From: Anaerovibrio slackiae
GTDB taxonomy: Bacteria > Bacillota > Negativicutes > Selenomonadales > Selenomonadaceae
NCBI RefSeq assembly: GCF_009695585.1
Contig: NZ_VUNR01000001.1
Coordinates: 62,001-126,000 of the forward strand
Reading direction: 5' to 3'
DNA: 64,000 bases
Below the pieces are notes generated by a model. It was not told where the DNA came from. It ran no database searches and worked only from the letters and a program-made list of their open reading frames with translations. Position numbers and translations under genes: made by a program. Shown piece after piece: positions 18,202 to 26,929 of the stretch. The first letter of the stretch is position 1, and every line of letters starts with the position of its first letter.

Positions 18202-18711
18202 TTAGGACGACACAATTGCTCTCTCTGAAAAAGCATATCCATATTCCCTGGTTGCAGTATCCATAACAGCAAGTTTTCCCCTTTCATCCAACGTGCGAAA
18301 TTTGTTAATCAGGTCAGTCTCGGTTTTATCCAAAGCCCAATGGCTAGATAGATGTGTCACATTTGCAGTGCGGTATTTGGATGCTGGGGGAGAAGCTTCG
18401 GGATGCTGATCTTGCTGTGTATCTTCAATGGCATCATCATGTATATTACCATCATCATGATTGTCGCCAGCAGTATCAATGGGCTGATGATTTTTATGCT
18501 GCGTTATGCCTAGCAGATAATCTGTACATACGTTAAAGTAACGGGAAATGGATATAATCTCGGTATCCCGTGCCGGGCGGGTGCCTTTTTCAATCCTGTT
18601 CAACACACTTTGATGCAATCCGATGGCCTTGGAAAGCTCTCCCTGCTGCACATCATTCTCAATGCGCAAATCATAAATTCGTTGACCTATTGTTGAGTGA
18701 TTGTTTTCCAT
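18202..18711 (-). CDS. XRE-family (Cro/CI-type HTH) transcriptional regulator
   Basis: 169 residues. The N-terminal HTH_3 domain (about 8-65) contains QGELSKAIGLHQSVLNRIEKG, a clear helix-turn-helix. The middle is acidic and low-complexity; the C-terminus is a short helical region without a LexA-type protease motif. AGGAGG lies before ATG 18711. It is divergent from flagellin. The shared intergenic region holds four copies of a palindrome TGCT-N5-RGCA, the probable binding site; one lies between the -35 and -10 of a forward promoter. The regulator probably controls itself and the flagellin gene; this is inferred. Confidence 0.8.
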   Translation of the reverse strand: MENNHSTIGQRIYDLRIENDVQQGELSKAIGLHQSVLNRIEKGTRPARDTEIISISRYFNVCTDYLLGITQHKNHQPIDTAGDNHDDGNIHDDAIEDTQQDQHPEASPPASKYRTANVTHLSSHWALDKTETDLINKFRTLDERGKLAVMDTATREYGYAFSERAIVSS

Positions 18712-18771
18712 TGAAGCCACCTCCTGAAAATATGTACATAGAAAATTAGAAAATGCTAACAAACCACACTA

Positions 18772-18800
18772 ATTATAGATGGAAAAAATGATAAAACAGA
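18772..18800 (-). promoter_or_regulatory. Probable promoter of the XRE regulator
   Basis: Minus-strand TATAAT (18772-18777) with a weak -35 (TCTGTT, 18795-18800) 17 bases upstream. Operator site 1 (18806-18818) is immediately upstream, fitting autoregulation. Confidence 0.4.
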
Positions 18801-18805
18801 AAAAA

Positions 18806-18818
18806 TGCTAATTTGGCA
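18806..18818. promoter_or_regulatory. XRE operator-like palindrome, site 1
   Basis: TGCTAATTTGGCA, matching the pattern TGCT-N5-RGCA shared by four sites in this intergenic region. Confidence 0.6.
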
Positions 18819-18827
18819 AAATAAAAC

Positions 18828-18856
18828 TTGACTTTGCTGTAATAGCAAAATATAAT
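18828..18856 (+). promoter_or_regulatory. Sigma-70-type promoter toward flagellin, with operator site 2 in the spacer
   Basis: TTGACT (18828-18833), a 17-base spacer and TATAAT (18851-18856) form a near-consensus promoter. The spacer is almost entirely filled by the perfect-arm palindrome TTTGCTGTAATAGCAAA (18833-18849). Binding there would block RNA polymerase. The flagellin start is 232 bases downstream, so the mRNA would have a long leader. Confidence 0.7.
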
Positions 18857-18869
18857 AGGTATAAAGAAT

Positions 18870-18882
18870 TGCTAATACGGCA
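18870..18882. promoter_or_regulatory. XRE operator-like palindrome, site 3
   Basis: TGCTAATACGGCA, flanked by T and A as in the other sites, 14 bases downstream of the promoter -10 box. Confidence 0.6.
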
Positions 18883-18991
18883 AAATAAGGGTAGAGTATA
18901 CGATACCCTGCCTTTATGTGTGGCTATAGATGGTTTCGTCTATATTCCGCGGATAAAAGGGCGAATTATCTGGTCATCTTGCGTATTGTTA

Positions 18992-19008
18992 TTTGCTAAA
19001 ATAGCAAA
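18992..19008. promoter_or_regulatory. XRE operator-like palindrome, site 4
   Basis: TTTGCTAAAATAGCAAA has perfect six-base arms and lies 80 bases before the flagellin start. The rest of 18763-19087 shows no gene. Confidence 0.6.
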
Positions 19009-19087
19009 TAAGGCGATTCGGTAGGATGAGGTGGGAGAGCACGGATGCAATCCCATGGATTATTTTTTAGTCAAGGAGGAATTTATC

Positions 19088-20938
19088 ATGGCTATGGTCG
19101 TAAAGAACAACATGACCGCTGTAAACACACTGAACATTCTCAACAAGAACTCTAGCGCACTGTCCAAGAGCCTGCAGAAGGTTTCTTCCGGTATGAAGAT
19201 TAACAGTGCAGCTGATGATGCTTCCGGTTACGCTATTTCCGAGCGCATGCGCGTTCAGATCCGTTCCTTGGATCAGGCTAACCAGAACACCCAGAACGGT
19301 AGCTCTATGATGAAGGTTGCCGAGGGTGCTGTAAGCTCCACAGTTGAGATTCTGAAGACCTTGAAGGAAAAGGCTGTAAACGCAGCCAACGATTCCAACA
19401 CTGATTCTGACCGTCAGACTATCCAGAAGGAACTTGACCAGTCCATTGACCAGATTAATGATAATGCAAACGTAACCTTCAACGGCAAGTATCTCGTTGA
19501 TGGTTCCAAGAATACTATTGGTAAGGCTACCTATACTGCCCTGTCCAACCAGAGCCTGAAGGAAGGTACTACCGGTGAAACCAAGCTGACCGACCTGGCA
19601 GCTCGCAATGGTGATTCCCTTGAGATTCACGATACTGATAAGGTTACTGTTTCCTATGTACAGGGTGGCAAGACCTACAGCACTACTTTTAACGTTAAGG
19701 ATGCAAAAACTGGCGAGATTGCTACTTTGCAGGATATTTTTAACAAGGCAGAGGATATTGATAAAGATAGCGAGATTTTTGCCAACGATGCCAACGCCAA
19801 TGTTATGAAAGCAGAAGGTAAGACAGATACTCAGATTGCAACTGCAAAAACTACCATTATTAACAAAAAAGCAACGGTTGATGATAAGCTTACTGAGTTG
19901 AAGAGAACCGGTACAGCTGCTGATGCCAAGGCTGCCTTGGATGAGGCTGTTAAGGGCCTGAAGGGTGCCCTTGAGGCTTATAATGCTACCCAGACTGATT
20001 CAGCTAAGGATGTTTCTGCTGCTAATTTGGCAGCATTGGCACAGGATGATTATTTTACTGGTTTGGAAAATGTTGCTGCATCTGGTGTGTATACGAATAT
20101 TTCAGGTGATACGGGCGTAACAAATGCGATGAAAGCTGTTAGTGATGCAATGTCTGCTTGGAATGGTACTGGCTATGCTTCTGGTGCTTCTGCTACGAAT
20201 CTGAGTAAATCTGGTAGTGATGCTGCTGCTGGTTCTGCCGAAAAAGCACAGTATGATTATGATACTGCATTGGCTGATTATCGTACAAATGGTGGTAAGG
20301 CTCATTTGCTCACTGGTAGTCAGGTTGGTTACGCTGCTTCTGATGATGCCGTATACACTGCATCTGGTCAGAAGGCTATTACTGTCACTGCAAATACTGC
20401 TGGTATTGGTGGGCAGATTTCTGGCTTTAATATCAGTATTACCGATTCTCAGGGCAATGTGAAGAAGTCTGCTAACGCTGCTCTTGATGCCTTTGGTGAG
20501 ACTATCCGTGCTCAGAACAAGTCTGATGATAATGCTATCAGCTTGCAGGTAGGTGCATCTGCTAACCAGTCCATCAAGGTAGGTCTTACCGATATGCGTG
20601 CTGAGGCTCTTGGCTTGCAGGGTGCAGATGGCACTAAGTTGAATATCTCCACTCAGACCAAGGCTAACGCTGCTATTAACGTGCTTGATAATGCTATCCA
20701 GAAGGCTCTCGACCAGCAGACAACTATCGGTTCTGTTGAGTCCCGCCTTGAGTACACCAGCAGCAACCTGACCACTGCATCAGAGAATGTTCAGGCTTCT
20801 GAGTCCACTATCCGCGATGCAGATATGGCCAAGGAAATGATGCAGTATACTAAGAACAATGTCCTTTTGCAGGCTGCTCAGTCTATGTTGGCACAGGCTA
20901 ACCAGTCCAGCTCCAACGTACTGTCCTTGCTCCAGTAA
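19088..20938 (+). CDS. Flagellin
   Basis: 616-residue structural protein of the flagellar filament. The conserved N-terminal D0/D1 domain (1-140; LQKVSSGMKINSAADDASG, then SMMKVAEGAV) and C-terminal D1/D0 domain (about 540-616; ending SMLAQANQSSSNVLSLLQ) are both complete. The middle 350 residues are a variable Ala/Thr/Ser/Asp-rich surface domain, a likely place for O-glycosylation. TCAAGGAGG lies before ATG 19088. An XRE-type operator region stands upstream, and a GT41 glycosyltransferase and sugar-nucleotide genes stand downstream. A 138-bp fragment of a related flagellin lies at 41351-41488. Confidence 0.95.
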   Translation: MAMVVKNNMTAVNTLNILNKNSSALSKSLQKVSSGMKINSAADDASGYAISERMRVQIRSLDQANQNTQNGSSMMKVAEGAVSSTVEILKTLKEKAVNAANDSNTDSDRQTIQKELDQSIDQINDNANVTFNGKYLVDGSKNTIGKATYTALSNQSLKEGTTGETKLTDLAARNGDSLEIHDTDKVTVSYVQGGKTYSTTFNVKDAKTGEIATLQDIFNKAEDIDKDSEIFANDANANVMKAEGKTDTQIATAKTTIINKKATVDDKLTELKRTGTAADAKAALDEAVKGLKGALEAYNATQTDSAKDVSAANLAALAQDDYFTGLENVAASGVYTNISGDTGVTNAMKAVSDAMSAWNGTGYASGASATNLSKSGSDAAAGSAEKAQYDYDTALADYRTNGGKAHLLTGSQVGYAASDDAVYTASGQKAITVTANTAGIGGQISGFNISITDSQGNVKKSANAALDAFGETIRAQNKSDDNAISLQVGASANQSIKVGLTDMRAEALGLQGADGTKLNISTQTKANAAINVLDNAIQKALDQQTTIGSVESRLEYTSSNLTTASENVQASESTIRDADMAKEMMQYTKNNVLLQAAQSMLAQANQSSSNVLSLLQ

Positions 20939-20988
20939 TTTCTGTTATTGGTTCATACTGATGTATCCGGCTGATATGCTCCGGCATG

Positions 20989-21113
20989 TTAGCTGATATA
21001 TAAAATTAATATACTAATTCCACATCCCTTCTTGTTGCTAGCCTGAAGGATACGATGTGTTATTAGAACTACCATTGCATGTGGGGCGGGAGAGTTGTCA
21101 CTCCCGTCCCATA
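20989..21113 (+). repeat. Direct repeat downstream of flagellin, copy 1
   Basis: About 125 bp nearly identical to 21423-21541, sharing CATCCCTTCTTGTTGCTAGC, GATGTGTTATTAGAACTACC and a GTGGGGCGGG block. In this copy 21083-21110 forms a strong hairpin (GGGGCGGGAG with CTCCCGTCCC). No T-run follows, so it may be a processing or stability structure at the 3' end of the flagellin mRNA. Confidence 0.8.
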
Positions 21114-21148
21114 CTTATAATAACAAAGAATTGTTATTGGAGGAAAAA

Positions 21149-21385
21149 GTGTATAGGCCTAACGTTAAATATGATATATCTGTTAAGTTTTTTTGTCCAA
21201 AACTAAACAAGTATGTTCTTGTTTGTGTCGAAACTGCCAAAATATATACCCTAGGAGGTTTGCAGCCAATACTTAAGACCAATCGAGCTATACCAAGATG
21301 TGAAAATTTTGATGCTTGCCGATGCGATATTTTGACTGAAGCCAAAGAAAGGGCAAAAATTAAAATTTTAGAGCAGACATTGTAA
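21149..21385 (+). CDS. Small cysteine-containing protein of unknown function
   Basis: 78 residues from GTG 21149, chosen because TTGGAGG is five to six bases upstream. The protein has five cysteines, including the pattern CENFDACRC, and is basic at its C-terminus. I recognise no family. It sits between two copies of a 120-bp direct repeat, just downstream of flagellin, and is AT-rich compared with the housekeeping genes. It may be a flagellum-linked accessory protein or an unrelated passenger. Confidence 0.6.
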   Translation: MYRPNVKYDISVKFFCPKLNKYVLVCVETAKIYTLGGLQPILKTNRAIPRCENFDACRCDILTEAKERAKIKILEQTL

Positions 21386-21391
21386 TTATTA

Positions 21392-21430
21392 ATGTTCCCT
21401 TTCAGGTTGCTCAGTCCATATTGGCTGATA
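21392..21430 (+). pseudogene. Remnant of a flagellin 3' end
   Basis: About 39 bases resemble the codons for the last D0 helix of the upstream flagellin (VAQSILAD compared with AAQSMLAQ). The segment leads straight into direct repeat copy 2, just as the real flagellin end leads into copy 1. It is probably the trace of a second flagellin gene lost by recombination. Confidence 0.5.
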
Positions 21431-21541
21431 TATAAATATGCTAATTCTACATCCCTTCTTGTTGCTAGCCTGAAGGACACGATGTGTTATTAGAACTACC
21501 ATTACATGTGGGGCGGGAAAGTTGTCACTCCATTCCATTAA
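21423..21541 (+). repeat. Direct repeat downstream of flagellin, copy 2
   Basis: Matches 20989-21113 with scattered substitutions. The terminal hairpin is degraded here (GGGGCGGGAA...CTCCATTCC). It precedes the next small gene. Confidence 0.8.
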
Positions 21542-21564
21542 TAATAAGGGAGGTTATTTTAGAA

Positions 21565-22089
21565 ATGGATTTGTTAGGGGCAATTATCAAAAGTGGTGAA
21601 GTTTCTGTTGATGAATTAACTAAGGTGCTAAAGTGTGAGATTAAGGAATATGAAAAGAACTTTGGTTGCTATAAGATAAAAACAGGCAAATCTGTCAATC
21701 ATTATGCGGCAGATACTAGTGGCATAATAGAATTATTGAGACGAAGATTTTCTGCGTTGCCCGAGCAGGAGCGCAATATCATTGTAAGAAAATTAATTGA
21801 TGTTTGTGATGAAAAATACAGCATACAGATATTGCATAATTTTGGCAAAAAAATTACTTATGATATAGATTGCACTGTAACTGTTGTGAATAGTAAAGAT
21901 TACACTGAGCAAGGTATTTCCATAAGTAAAAATATAGCTGAATGGGGTTCTGAGATTATTGAACAGGTACTGAAATTTCAAGTGATAGACTTTATTAATC
22001 AATCTACTGAGATACATAATGAAGATAAAATAGGCATCATGCTAATCTTGATGATATGTATGCTTTGTTGCAACTACGTAAAAAAATAA
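21565..22089 (+). CDS. Hypothetical protein in the flagellin-glycosylation island
   Basis: 174 residues, AT-rich codons. GGGAGG lies 11 bases before ATG 21565. The first 60 residues are mixed helical and charged; a central basic segment (LLRRRFSALPEQERN) is followed by a beta-like region and a hydrophobic C-terminal stretch (LILMICMLCCNYV) that could be a membrane anchor. No family recognised. It lies between flagellin and the GT41 glycosyltransferase, 25 bases before the latter, so co-expression with it is likely. Confidence 0.6.
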   Translation: MDLLGAIIKSGEVSVDELTKVLKCEIKEYEKNFGCYKIKTGKSVNHYAADTSGIIELLRRRFSALPEQERNIIVRKLIDVCDEKYSIQILHNFGKKITYDIDCTVTVVNSKDYTEQGISISKNIAEWGSEIIEQVLKFQVIDFINQSTEIHNEDKIGIMLILMICMLCCNYVKK

Positions 22090-22114
22090 TTAGTTATATG
22101 GCAGGTGGAAGGTC

Positions 22115-23731
22115 ATGACAGAAAACAAGCAGCAAAAGCTAATAAAAAAAGCTTCTATTTACATTGATAAAAACAGATTTGATAAGGCAGCACGATGCTT
22201 AAAAAGTGCTTATACTGAAAATGGAAAATTTAATGCATTGATTTTCTATTTTCTTGGTATGATGCACGAAAAAGCGGGAAACTATGTGGAGTCTATGGGT
22301 TGTCTTTGCAATGCTGTAGAATTTTTGAAAAATCCTAATAATGTAATCAATAAAGATTTTGAATACAAGATTTTTTGGTATTTAGCCCGTAGCTGCTCAA
22401 CAGCTGGATTGAATAAAAATGCCATTGAGTTTTACGAGGAAGCTTATAAGAGATGCAATCTGCCCAATAAATACGGTATTTTGATGACATATCTTTATAC
22501 TATGGTAGCGGCCAATACATCACCTGCCAGGATGTTGCAGGGTCTGCATAAGGCAGATGAAATGCTGCCGGATGGAAAGATTGAGCCAGATGAAATGCTC
22601 CCCTTGGAACCTAGAAGAAATGATGGAAAAATACACGTTGCTTATATATCCCCCGATTTTAATAATCATGTTATGGGTTATTTTTATCCGCCCCTTTTAA
22701 AATATTATGATAAAAGCCGTTTTTATGTAACTTGCATTTATTTGAATAAACCTAAAGATGAATATACTAAGCAAGCACAAGAGATGGCAGATAATTTTAA
22801 ATTTTGTTTAGGTATGCCATATAGTAAAATCGCAGCTATGTTAAAATCCATGCGGGTTGATATAGCCGTGGATTTGGCTGGCTTTACTGCTAATACTGGC
22901 ATTTCATTGTTTCGCTATCGTGTAGCACCTGTACAGATTTCAGGCCTGGGCTGGATGGAAAGCACAGGAATGAAAGAAACGGATTATCTTATTACAGATA
23001 AATTCATGGATGAGCCTGGGCATAGCTATATTACAGAAAAACCGTTATATGTAAGCACATGCTTTTGTTATAACAAAAAGAAGGATTTTCCTGTTTCCGC
23101 TGGAGCTCCTTGCAAGAAGAATGGCTATGTTACCTTTGGTACAATGAACCGCATTACCAAGATTACAGATGAAATGCTGATTACCTGGCGGGAAATTCTC
23201 AATCATGTGCCTGATTCAAAAATCTTGTTGAACAGTCCTTCGCTTCATGGGAAAAAAGTTCGTTTTTTTGTACATGATAGATTCAAAAAAGCAGGCATAG
23301 ACCCTGAACGTGTAATTCTTGAGCCTTCATCGAAGGATTATATGCTACGTTACCTTGATATGGATATTGCCCTTGATACATATCCTTATGGGGGCTGTGG
23401 TACGACTTTTGAGGCTTTGTACATGGGGGTGCCTGTGGTAAGTATGTATGGAGAACGTCGTAGTTCTCGTTTTGGCCTGAGCATTTTGAACAATGCAGGG
23501 ATTGGTGAGCTGGCTGTGCCTACAGCGGATGAGTATGCAGAACGAGCTGTGGCTCTAGCCCATGACTGGGAGCTTTTAGATGTGCTTCATAAAAATCTCC
23601 GTACTATGCTAGAAAACTCCACTGCCATGGACGGCAGGCGATATGCAAGGGAAATGGAAGCGCAGTATGAGAAAATCTTGCAGGAAACAAGAGAAAAGAA
23701 CGCAGTGAATATAGTCAGTGATTTAGGCTGA
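22115..23731 (+). CDS. GT41-type (SPINDLY/OGT-like) glycosyltransferase with TPR region
   Basis: 538 residues. The N-terminal third has TPR-like helical repeats (about 1-160). The catalytic part has the GT41 motifs DIAVDLAGFTANTG, VAPVQISGLGWMESTG, and YPYGGCGTTFEALYMGVPV near 425-445. GT41 enzymes transfer a sugar, classically GlcNAc, to Ser or Thr of proteins in the cytosol. Directly downstream of flagellin genes such enzymes are plausible flagellin glycosyltransferases; here that is an inference from position. A headless relative is found at 40417-41348. Start at ATG 22115 with GGTGGAAGG upstream. Confidence 0.85.
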   Translation: MTENKQQKLIKKASIYIDKNRFDKAARCLKSAYTENGKFNALIFYFLGMMHEKAGNYVESMGCLCNAVEFLKNPNNVINKDFEYKIFWYLARSCSTAGLNKNAIEFYEEAYKRCNLPNKYGILMTYLYTMVAANTSPARMLQGLHKADEMLPDGKIEPDEMLPLEPRRNDGKIHVAYISPDFNNHVMGYFYPPLLKYYDKSRFYVTCIYLNKPKDEYTKQAQEMADNFKFCLGMPYSKIAAMLKSMRVDIAVDLAGFTANTGISLFRYRVAPVQISGLGWMESTGMKETDYLITDKFMDEPGHSYITEKPLYVSTCFCYNKKKDFPVSAGAPCKKNGYVTFGTMNRITKITDEMLITWREILNHVPDSKILLNSPSLHGKKVRFFVHDRFKKAGIDPERVILEPSSKDYMLRYLDMDIALDTYPYGGCGTTFEALYMGVPVVSMYGERRSSRFGLSILNNAGIGELAVPTADEYAERAVALAHDWELLDVLHKNLRTMLENSTAMDGRRYAREMEAQYEKILQETREKNAVNIVSDLG

Positions 23732-23746
23732 CAGAAAGAGAAAATT

Positions 23747-24526
23747 ATGAAGGTTGTTATATTGGCAGGCGGCTTTGGTACGCGCATCAGCGAGGAATCC
23801 CAGGTGCGTCCCAAGCCCATGGTGGAAATCGGCGGTTATCCCATACTTTGGCATATCATGAAGATTTACTCCCATTACGGAGTGAATGATTTTGTGATTT
23901 GTGCCGGGTATAAACAGCACATGATAAAAAAGTATTTTGCGGATTATGCCCTGCATAATAGCGATATTACCTTTGATTTTCAGGGTCGGGAAAACGTGAA
24001 GGTGCATAGCAATTTTTCCGAGCCCTGGAAGGTAACTGTAGTGGATACGGGCTATGCTTCCCTGACAGGAAAGCGCATCAAGAAAATCCAGTCGTATATT
24101 GGCAATGAGCGTTTTATGCTGACTTACGGTGATGGGGTTTCGGATGTGAACATAAAGGAGCTTTTGGCCTACCATCAGTCCCATGGAAAAATCTGCACCA
24201 TTACCGCCACCAAGCCGGAAAGCCGCTTTGGCTATCTGGAAATGGAGGGCGGCCAGGTCAATGCCTTCCGGGAGAAAAGCCGTGATGATGTAGGCTATAT
24301 CAACAGCGGCTTCATGGTCATGGAGCCAGAGGTCTTTGATTATCTGCATGGCAATGTCATGCTGGAGCAGGAGCCTATGAATGAGCTTATCAAGGCACAT
24401 CAAGTGATGGCGTATAAGCATGATGGCTTTTGGCAGTGCATGGACACCCTGCGTGACAAGCAGCGGCTGGAAGCACTGTGGCACAGTAAGCAGGCCAAAT
24501 GGAAAGTGTGGCATGATGATGAATAA
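23747..24526 (+). CDS. rfbF: Glucose-1-phosphate cytidylyltransferase
   Basis: 259 residues. Makes CDP-glucose from glucose 1-phosphate and CTP, the entry to CDP-dideoxyhexoses. It has the nucleotidyltransferase signature LAGGFGTRISEES and the sugar-pocket motif RPKPMVEIGG, followed by YGDGVSDV. It begins 15 bases after the GT41 gene and overlaps rfbG by 14 bases, so it is part of one transcript with the rest of the pathway. Confidence 0.94.
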   Translation: MKVVILAGGFGTRISEESQVRPKPMVEIGGYPILWHIMKIYSHYGVNDFVICAGYKQHMIKKYFADYALHNSDITFDFQGRENVKVHSNFSEPWKVTVVDTGYASLTGKRIKKIQSYIGNERFMLTYGDGVSDVNIKELLAYHQSHGKICTITATKPESRFGYLEMEGGQVNAFREKSRDDVGYINSGFMVMEPEVFDYLHGNVMLEQEPMNELIKAHQVMAYKHDGFWQCMDTLRDKQRLEALWHSKQAKWKVWHDDE

Positions 24527-25604
24527 TCTGCCGGAACTGATGAAATTTTACAAGGGCAAAAAGGTCTTCGTTACCGGGGATACAGGCTTCAAGGGTACAT
24601 GGCTGTGCAAGCTTCTGACCATGGCGCAGGCGGAGGTAACAGGCTATGCCCTGCCTTCTGCCAGCCGGGAGGCGGCTGAGTTTTTTCATAGGTCAGGGGT
24701 GGCGGAGTGCGTCCGGCATGTCAATGGCGATGTGCGTGATTATGCTACCCTGCATAAGGCTTTTGAGGCAGCTGCCCCGGAAATCATCTTTCATCTGGCA
24801 GCCCAGCCCCTGGTGCTGAAAAGCTACGAAAATCCGTTGGAAACTTATGCTGTAAATGTCATGGGAACGGCAAACCTGCTGGAATGTGCCAGGCACAGCG
24901 AATCGGTCCGTTCCCTGCTGAATGTCACCACGGACAAGGTATATGAAAATAATGAATGGTGCTGGGGCTATCGTGAGACAGATGTATTGAACGGATATGA
25001 TCCTTACTCAAATAGCAAGAGCTGCTCGGAGCTGGTTACCAGCAGCTATCGCAAGAGCTTTCTGCATCCAGCAGGCATAGCTGTGTCCACAGCCAGGGCT
25101 GGCAATGTCATCGGTGGTGGTGATTTTGCAGAAAACCGCATTATTCCTGACTGCATCAGGGCAGCGATCAGCGGCAGGGAGATTGCCATCCGCAGCCCTC
25201 ATTCGGTACGCCCCTATCAGCATGTCTTGGAGCCTTTGTCTGCCTATCTTTTGATGGCGGCAAGGCAGATGGATAATCCAGAACTGTCAGGCTGCTACAA
25301 CATCGGGCCTGATGATACTGACTGCACTACGACGGAAAAGCTGGTACAGTTATTTTGCCGTGCCTGGGGTTATGGCGCAACATGGCGCTGTATAAATGCA
25401 GTGCAGCCTCATGAAGCGAATTTTTTGAAGCTGGACTGCAGCAGGATAAAAGCTGTGCTTGGCTGGCAGCCACACTGGCATATTGAAGAAGCCGTGCAGC
25501 ATACTGTAGCGTGGGCAAAGGCTTATTATGCAGGTGACAATATAGCCGGTCTGATGGAAGACCAGATACGGGAATTTGGATTTGGAGAGGTGGATAGGAT
25601 ATGA
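24513..25604 (+). CDS. rfbG: CDP-glucose 4,6-dehydratase
   Basis: 363-residue SDR-fold enzyme that turns CDP-glucose into CDP-4-keto-6-deoxyglucose. NAD-binding motif VTGDTGFKGTWL is near residue 15, and the catalytic YSNSK follows. Three consecutive ATGs offer starts (24513, 24516, 24519); GGAAAG is six bases before the first. The stop overlaps the ATG of rfbH, indicating translational coupling. Confidence 0.94.
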   Translation: MMMNNLPELMKFYKGKKVFVTGDTGFKGTWLCKLLTMAQAEVTGYALPSASREAAEFFHRSGVAECVRHVNGDVRDYATLHKAFEAAAPEIIFHLAAQPLVLKSYENPLETYAVNVMGTANLLECARHSESVRSLLNVTTDKVYENNEWCWGYRETDVLNGYDPYSNSKSCSELVTSSYRKSFLHPAGIAVSTARAGNVIGGGDFAENRIIPDCIRAAISGREIAIRSPHSVRPYQHVLEPLSAYLLMAARQMDNPELSGCYNIGPDDTDCTTTEKLVQLFCRAWGYGATWRCINAVQPHEANFLKLDCSRIKAVLGWQPHWHIEEAVQHTVAWAKAYYAGDNIAGLMEDQIREFGFGEVDRI

Positions 25605-26929
25605 CACAGCAGGAACTGCATGACAAAATTTTGTCACTGGTAAAGATATATTGTGAGGATTTTCATAACCAGCCAGCCCCATGGCAGGAGGGAGAACGTA
25701 TTCCCTATGCTGCCAGGGTATATGGCCATGAGGAAATGTGCAATCTTGTGGACAGCAGCCTGGAATTCTGGCTGACTTCCGGCCGTTATGTGGATGAATT
25801 TGAGCACAAGCTGGGAAAATTCCTAGGCATGCGCTATGTTTCTGTTGTCAATTCAGGCTCATCAGCAAACCTGCTGGCTTTTATGGCTCTGACGTCTCCT
25901 TTGCTAGGGGAACGGAGAATTTTGCCAGGTGATGAAGTGATTACTGTTGCGGCAGGTTTTCCTACTACTGTCTCACCGATTATCAATTACGGTGCAGTGC
26001 CGGTTTTCGTGGATGTAACTATTCCCCAGTATAACATTGATATTGCCAGTTTGGATAATGCCCTGTCTGAACGCACAAAGGCCGTGATGCTGGCTCATAC
26101 ATTGGGCAATCCTTTTGATGTGCAGAAGGTCAGGGATTTTTGCAGCCGGCACGGGCTGTGGCTGATAGAAGATAATTGTGATGCGCTGGGGAGCACCTGC
26201 CCTGTGGATGGCGCAGAGAGGCTTACCGGCACGGTCGGTGATATAGGCACATCCAGCTTTTATCCGCCCCATCATATTACCATGGGACAGGGCGGTGCTG
26301 TATATACGGATAATCCATTGCTGCACAAAATCCTGCGCTCTTTCAGGGACTGGGGCCGGGACTGCGTATGCCCATCCGGGCAGGATAATCTATGCGGCCA
26401 TCGCTTTGACGGACAGCATGGCGAGTTGCCATCCGGCTATGATCACAAATATGTTTATTCCCATTTTGGCATGAACCTGAATATCAGCGATATGCAGGCA
26501 GCAGTGGGATGCGCCCAGCTAAAGAAGCTGCCTTTGTTTACGGCAAGGCGCAGGCGGAATTTTGACAGGCTGCATCAGGGGCTGCAGGATGTAGCGGATA
26601 AATTCATTTTGCCGGAACCGCTGGCTGGCAGTAGGCCTAGCTGGTTTGGCTTTCTCTTGACATGCCGTGCCGAGGTAAACCGTGACGAGGTTGTGCGCTA
26701 CCTGGAAGCAAAGGGCATTCAGACCAGGATGCTTTTCGCCGGAAATATTGTGCGACAGCCCTGCTTTGATGAACTTCGCCGCAGCCATACCGGCTATCGG
26801 ATAGCCGATTCACTGACAAATACCGACCGAATCATGCGGGATACCTTCTGGGTTGGGGTTTATCCAGGCCTGTCAGATGAACAGCTTGATTATATAGTGC
26901 GAACTATCAAGGAGGCAGTGGAAAAATGA
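25601..26929 (+). CDS. rfbH: CDP-4-keto-6-deoxyglucose-3-dehydrase (RfbH/E1, DdhC-type)
   Basis: 442 residues. PMP-dependent, [2Fe-2S] enzyme that removes the C3 hydroxyl to give 3,6-dideoxy sugars. The usual PLP-binding Lys is replaced by His in FYPPHHITMGQGG, the hallmark of this dehydrase. Cluster cysteines fit the known spacing: NCDALG, then CVC and CG about 60 residues later. The enzyme normally needs a flavin/iron-sulfur reductase (E3, DdhD); none is encoded in this window. It is translationally coupled to rfbG and overlaps the fusion gene that follows. Confidence 0.93.
   Translation: MTQQELHDKILSLVKIYCEDFHNQPAPWQEGERIPYAARVYGHEEMCNLVDSSLEFWLTSGRYVDEFEHKLGKFLGMRYVSVVNSGSSANLLAFMALTSPLLGERRILPGDEVITVAAGFPTTVSPIINYGAVPVFVDVTIPQYNIDIASLDNALSERTKAVMLAHTLGNPFDVQKVRDFCSRHGLWLIEDNCDALGSTCPVDGAERLTGTVGDIGTSSFYPPHHITMGQGGAVYTDNPLLHKILRSFRDWGRDCVCPSGQDNLCGHRFDGQHGELPSGYDHKYVYSHFGMNLNISDMQAAVGCAQLKKLPLFTARRRRNFDRLHQGLQDVADKFILPEPLAGSRPSWFGFLLTCRAEVNRDEVVRYLEAKGIQTRMLFAGNIVRQPCFDELRRSHTGYRIADSLTNTDRIMRDTFWVGVYPGLSDEQLDYIVRTIKEAVEK

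Noticed and set aside
18202-19087. Prophage remnant around the XRE regulator
   Set aside because: Only the regulator and its operators are phage-like; there is no integrase, no att-like repeat and no phage structural gene nearby.
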